In this document: positions 19,562 to 22,529 of the stretch, piece after piece | Layout of the letters: every line of letters starts with the position of its first letter | How positions within the stretch are numbered: the stretch's first letter is position 1 | Origin: Candidatus Fermentibacterota bacterium | GTDB lineage: Bacteria > JAFGKV01 | DNA: 22,529 nucleotides | Reading direction: 5' to 3' | Assembly: GCA_016928395.1 (NCBI GenBank) | Contig: JAFGKV010000277.1 | Span: 1 to 22,529, forward strand | Program-made: the position numbers and the translations under genes | Notes under the pieces: model-generated | What the model saw: the letters and a program-made list of their open reading frames with translations, nothing else | The model's database searches: none | Told to the model about the DNA's origin: nothing

Positions 19562-22387
19562 ATGAGACGACGATTCTCGATATCACCACACTGCACGAAT
19601 CGACGCGTCTTTGCGGCGGGAGCCGCCCTTTGGCTCGTCGTCGCTTCCCCTTCGGCCCGGGCCGATACCCCCCCGCAGCTCACGGTACTGGCACCCAGCC
19701 TTGCGAGCCCCCGCATCGTTTCGGTCGGCGAGTTTTCCCAGGATGTGCTTGAGGATCCGTGGGATTTCGACACCCTCGCCGACGCAACGCTCTACTACAA
19801 TATGGGCAGCCCGTCCGTGAGCAACGGAATCCTGACAGCCACGGCCGCGACCAATGATCCATACCTCTTTCTTCTTCATCCCGGTTACGCCAGCGCCCAG
19901 ACCATCGGACGAACCGGGATCGCCTACCCCATCGACCCCGCCACGTACCGGCTTCTCTCGATCCGAATGAATGTGAGCGCCTCCTCTGGCATGTATGTCT
20001 ACTGGTATCGGGGTAGTCTTGGATCGCCGGGTGCGACCCTTCACAACTCGACCCCCATCTGGCTGAACCCCGGCTGGGCCATCTACCATGTGCGATTGGA
20101 TAGCGTCTCATCGAACTGGCTCACCGGTTCGGGCGGCAGCAACCTCATCAACGGCCTTCGCATCGATCCGACGTATGCCGCAGGCAGCACCATCCAGATC
20201 GATTGGATCAGGTTGTCCGAACCCGGCGGCAACGCCACCAAGGCTACCATCAAGTGGATTGCCTCCGATGACATAAGTGCCTCGGTGCGCGTCCACCATG
20301 ACGCAAACAACACCGGGTTCGACGGAACTCTCATCTGGGGCCCGGTACCGGCGACGGGGCAAGTCGACTCGATTCGCTGGTCCACTGCCCATCTTCCTCA
20401 TCCGGGGGGATACATCTACCTCTCCGTCACAGATGGGGTCAATCCGATCGTGCGCGCCTACTCTCCCGGCCCCCTGAAGGTGAACGACGTGCCGTCGGTG
20501 ATCATCACCGATCCCGATGAACTGGGACCCTATGAGTTCGCCGCGGAAGTGCAGGGAAACTCTTGGGACATGAGCGGATGGGAAGACATCGGTGCGGTGT
20601 ACAATGTCTCGAACCCATCCTTCTCCAACGGCGTCTTCTGGGGAACCAGCACCAACGACGACTCGCAGATCTTCGCTGCCCTGAGCCACCCCATCACTAC
20701 CCGACGCTACGGCGCGGCGCTCATCCGCCAATGGGTCGATCGGTGGACCGTCATGCGGCTTCTGTGGCGGCACACGACGACCTCAAGCTGGCACACGACG
20801 GATGACTTCGTCATGCATCCACCCACAGGCCCCGGCTCGGTCTTTGGCCCGGTCTGGAATGAGTATCGCGTCGCTGACCTGACAGAGCTGATCATGGAGC
20901 CCACCAGCCAGGCGTGGAGCGGGAGCATTGAGTCCATTTTCCGCCTTGACCCCAACGAACATGCCACCAGCCTATTCGGCCTCGATCACCTCCTCCTGTT
21001 CACCCACGACATGGCTGACAGCAGCTTTACTCTGCGCTGGGACCTATCGGATGCCGACGACCTGGTGGATCTCGCGTGGTACTATAAGACCTCGCTCACC
21101 GCGTCTGATTCGACCCTCATCACCTCCCTGGATGCCGTTACCCAAGGGCAGGGATCCTTCCAATGGGACATGAGCGGTCTTTCCGGAGGCGACTACTACG
21201 TGTCATGTGTCGCGAACGACGGTCTCAATGCGGTGACACACAATGCCCGAGGGGTTCTGATCCTGAATCGGAAACCATGGTTCTCCTTCGTTCACCCCGG
21301 GGAAGGCGATCAGGTGGCGCCGGGCGAGGACTTTGCGACTGATACCTTGGGTGACGCGTGGGATATGGGTTCATCCGAAGATGTAGACGTCATCAGCGGA
21401 TTCTACTCGGATTCCACCACATGGAACGGAGGCGTCTTCCGCAGCGTATCCGACTGCACTGATCCTTATCTGCTGTGGCTTCCCCCCTCCCCCATCGTGG
21501 CCTCCGCTCACCCGACCCTCTCCTTTAGCATGTTTCTCGATGATCCCCAGAACCGGAATCTGAACATCGTCGTAAACTGGTATGCCAATGGCCAGTGGTC
21601 ATGGACTGACAATATCCCCGCGTCCGAGGGTTGGCACGTCTACTCCATAGACATGAGCGCCCACCCCAACTGGTCCGGCAATGTGACCCGGCTCCGGCTC
21701 GACCCCGTATACCTCGCCAACGTGATCATCGCCATCGACTGGGTGCGGCTCCCTGTACCCAATTCGTCTACCTTCGATATCGCCTGGGAGGACAGTGATC
21801 CGGATGACGACGCACTCATTGACCTTATCGCGTATCAGGGCTCATGGGGAGGATCACGGATTCCCATCACCCAGGGCATTCACGAGAACAGCACGGTGGA
21901 TCACTTCGCCTGGGATGTCTCGTTCCTGCCTGCCGGGTCCTACTACCTTCTCGCCACCCTCGATGACGGGATCAACAGGCCCGATACCCTGTATGCGCCG
22001 TACCCCCTCACTATCGCCCATCCGCCGACGACTCCGGTCACCATTTCCGGATCCCTCGCTGAGAACGGCACGCTCGTGCTCACCTGGTCGCCCGCTGAGG
22101 GCAGTGTCTCCGAGTACCGGGTATATCGGGCACCCGTGCCCTACTTCCTGCCGTCGCCATCCCGCCTCATCGCGACGGTACCGTTCTGGCAGAGCTCATA
22201 CTTCGCGGATCTCGGCGAGGCCGCCGCCAATCCGAATCTCAACTACTTCTTCCGTGTCACGTGGCTCAGCGGAAACACCGAGTCACCACCTAGTAATACC
22301 ATAGGCGAGTTTGACTTTGAGACCGATCCAACGGTGAGCGGCGTTCCCATCATCCCACCATCCAACGAGCACGACTCGCCGACCTAG
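19562..22387 (+). CDS. Secreted multi-domain beta-sandwich protein with three WDM modules
   Basis: 941 residues. A signal peptide is visible: basic start (MRRRF), hydrophobic 'VFAAGAALWLVVASPSARA', cleavage near residue 34. Three copies of a ~265-residue module start around W67 ('DPWDFD'), W335 ('NSWDMS') and W600 ('DAWDMG'). Each has WDM...NG.....T.D..., a stretch ending IDWIRL or IDWVRL (modules 1 and 3), an acidic Ig-like strand ('WIASDDIS', 'WDLSDADDL', 'WEDSDPDDD'), and a close like 'GDYYVSCVANDGLN'. The first part resembles a galactose-binding or carbohydrate-binding jelly roll. A C-terminal FN3-like domain (~835-925) ends 'SNTIGEFDFETDP', shared with the protein at 1-864. SD GAGG is 8 nt upstream. 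Function unknown; surface binding or adhesion is plausible. Confidence 0.88.
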   Translation: MRRRFSISPHCTNRRVFAAGAALWLVVASPSARADTPPQLTVLAPSLASPRIVSVGEFSQDVLEDPWDFDTLADATLYYNMGSPSVSNGILTATAATNDPYLFLLHPGYASAQTIGRTGIAYPIDPATYRLLSIRMNVSASSGMYVYWYRGSLGSPGATLHNSTPIWLNPGWAIYHVRLDSVSSNWLTGSGGSNLINGLRIDPTYAAGSTIQIDWIRLSEPGGNATKATIKWIASDDISASVRVHHDANNTGFDGTLIWGPVPATGQVDSIRWSTAHLPHPGGYIYLSVTDGVNPIVRAYSPGPLKVNDVPSVIITDPDELGPYEFAAEVQGNSWDMSGWEDIGAVYNVSNPSFSNGVFWGTSTNDDSQIFAALSHPITTRRYGAALIRQWVDRWTVMRLLWRHTTTSSWHTTDDFVMHPPTGPGSVFGPVWNEYRVADLTELIMEPTSQAWSGSIESIFRLDPNEHATSLFGLDHLLLFTHDMADSSFTLRWDLSDADDLVDLAWYYKTSLTASDSTLITSLDAVTQGQGSFQWDMSGLSGGDYYVSCVANDGLNAVTHNARGVLILNRKPWFSFVHPGEGDQVAPGEDFATDTLGDAWDMGSSEDVDVISGFYSDSTTWNGGVFRSVSDCTDPYLLWLPPSPIVASAHPTLSFSMFLDDPQNRNLNIVVNWYANGQWSWTDNIPASEGWHVYSIDMSAHPNWSGNVTRLRLDPVYLANVIIAIDWVRLPVPNSSTFDIAWEDSDPDDDALIDLIAYQGSWGGSRIPITQGIHENSTVDHFAWDVSFLPAGSYYLLATLDDGINRPDTLYAPYPLTIAHPPTTPVTISGSLAENGTLVLTWSPAEGSVSEYRVYRAPVPYFLPSPSRLIATVPFWQSSYFADLGEAAANPNLNYFFRVTWLSGNTESPPSNTIGEFDFETDPTVSGVPIIPPSNEHDSPT

Positions 22388-22403
22388 TGTCATCTGTACG
22401 GCC

Positions 22404-22529
22404 ATGCATTCTGACGCACTGCGGTGGATACAACAACTCGGCCTGGCTCCCCACGCTGAAGGCGGATACTTCGCGGAAACGTATCGCGCCGAATTGACCA
22501 TTCCGCATCAGGTGCTTCCCGGGCACTAT
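22404..22529 (+). CDS. DUF985-type cupin protein, 5' part only
   Basis: 42 residues before the window ends. The start 'MHSDALRWIQQLGLAPHAEGGYFAETYRAEL' matches the opening of the Cupin_5/DUF985 family (I..L.L.pHpEGGyf.EtYR), small single-domain cupins with no firmly assigned reaction. ATG 22404 begins 16 bp after the stop of the secreted protein; no good SD is seen, so translation may depend on the upstream gene. Confidence 0.75.
   Translation, partial: MHSDALRWIQQLGLAPHAEGGYFAETYRAELTIPHQVLPGHY

Overview
This is a GC-rich bacterial chromosome window that is densely coded and has short gaps and good Shine-Dalgarno (SD) sites. It mixes conserved housekeeping genes (smc, ligA, malQ) with secreted proteases and large secreted beta-sandwich proteins. 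A secreted tricorn-type protease, a secreted M3 oligopeptidase and fibronectin-like surface proteins sharing a GEFDFE tail would fit an uncultured lineage near the FCB group (Eisenbacteria, Gemmatimonadota or similar). That assignment is inference. No rRNA or tRNA gene, CRISPR array, transposase or phage gene was seen.

Layout. 1-864: the end of a secreted protein. 878-1507: a GNAT acetyltransferase whose 5' end carries a perfect 32-bp palindrome (893-924). 1519-1866 (minus): a small membrane protein, divergent from a plus-strand run of malQ (1904-3454), a secreted tricorn homologue (3514-6585), an alpha/beta hydrolase (6591-7436) and a nitroreductase (7471-8091). 8092-8544: a gap with one strong hairpin. 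8545-9449: a small helical protein and a nucleotidyltransferase overlapping by ATGA, possibly a toxin-antitoxin-like pair. 9473-9724: two copies of a composite REP-like element. 9782-15805 (minus): an operon transcribed smc, ligA, archease; smc and ligA overlap as TGATG. 16164-18931: a secreted M3 metallopeptidase followed 5 bp later by an ATP-grasp protein. 18932-19561: a repeat-rich gap ending in a good sigma70 promoter. 19562-22387: a 941-residue secreted protein with three copies of a ~265-residue module and a C-terminal FN3-like domain. 22404-22529: the start of a DUF985 cupin gene cut by the window edge.

How the genes relate. The clearest functional group is peptide breakdown. The tricorn homologue is followed at once by an S33-like hydrolase resembling tricorn factor F1 (proline iminopeptidase), and an M3 oligopeptidase lies on the same strand further on. 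The minus-strand operon joins chromosome structure (SMC), DNA nick sealing (LigA) and an archease, normally the helper of the RNA ligase RtcB, although no rtcB is present. The most unexplained signals are the palindrome inside the GNAT gene, the REP-like pair, the repeats at 18997-19372, and the tail shared by the two secreted proteins at opposite ends of the window.
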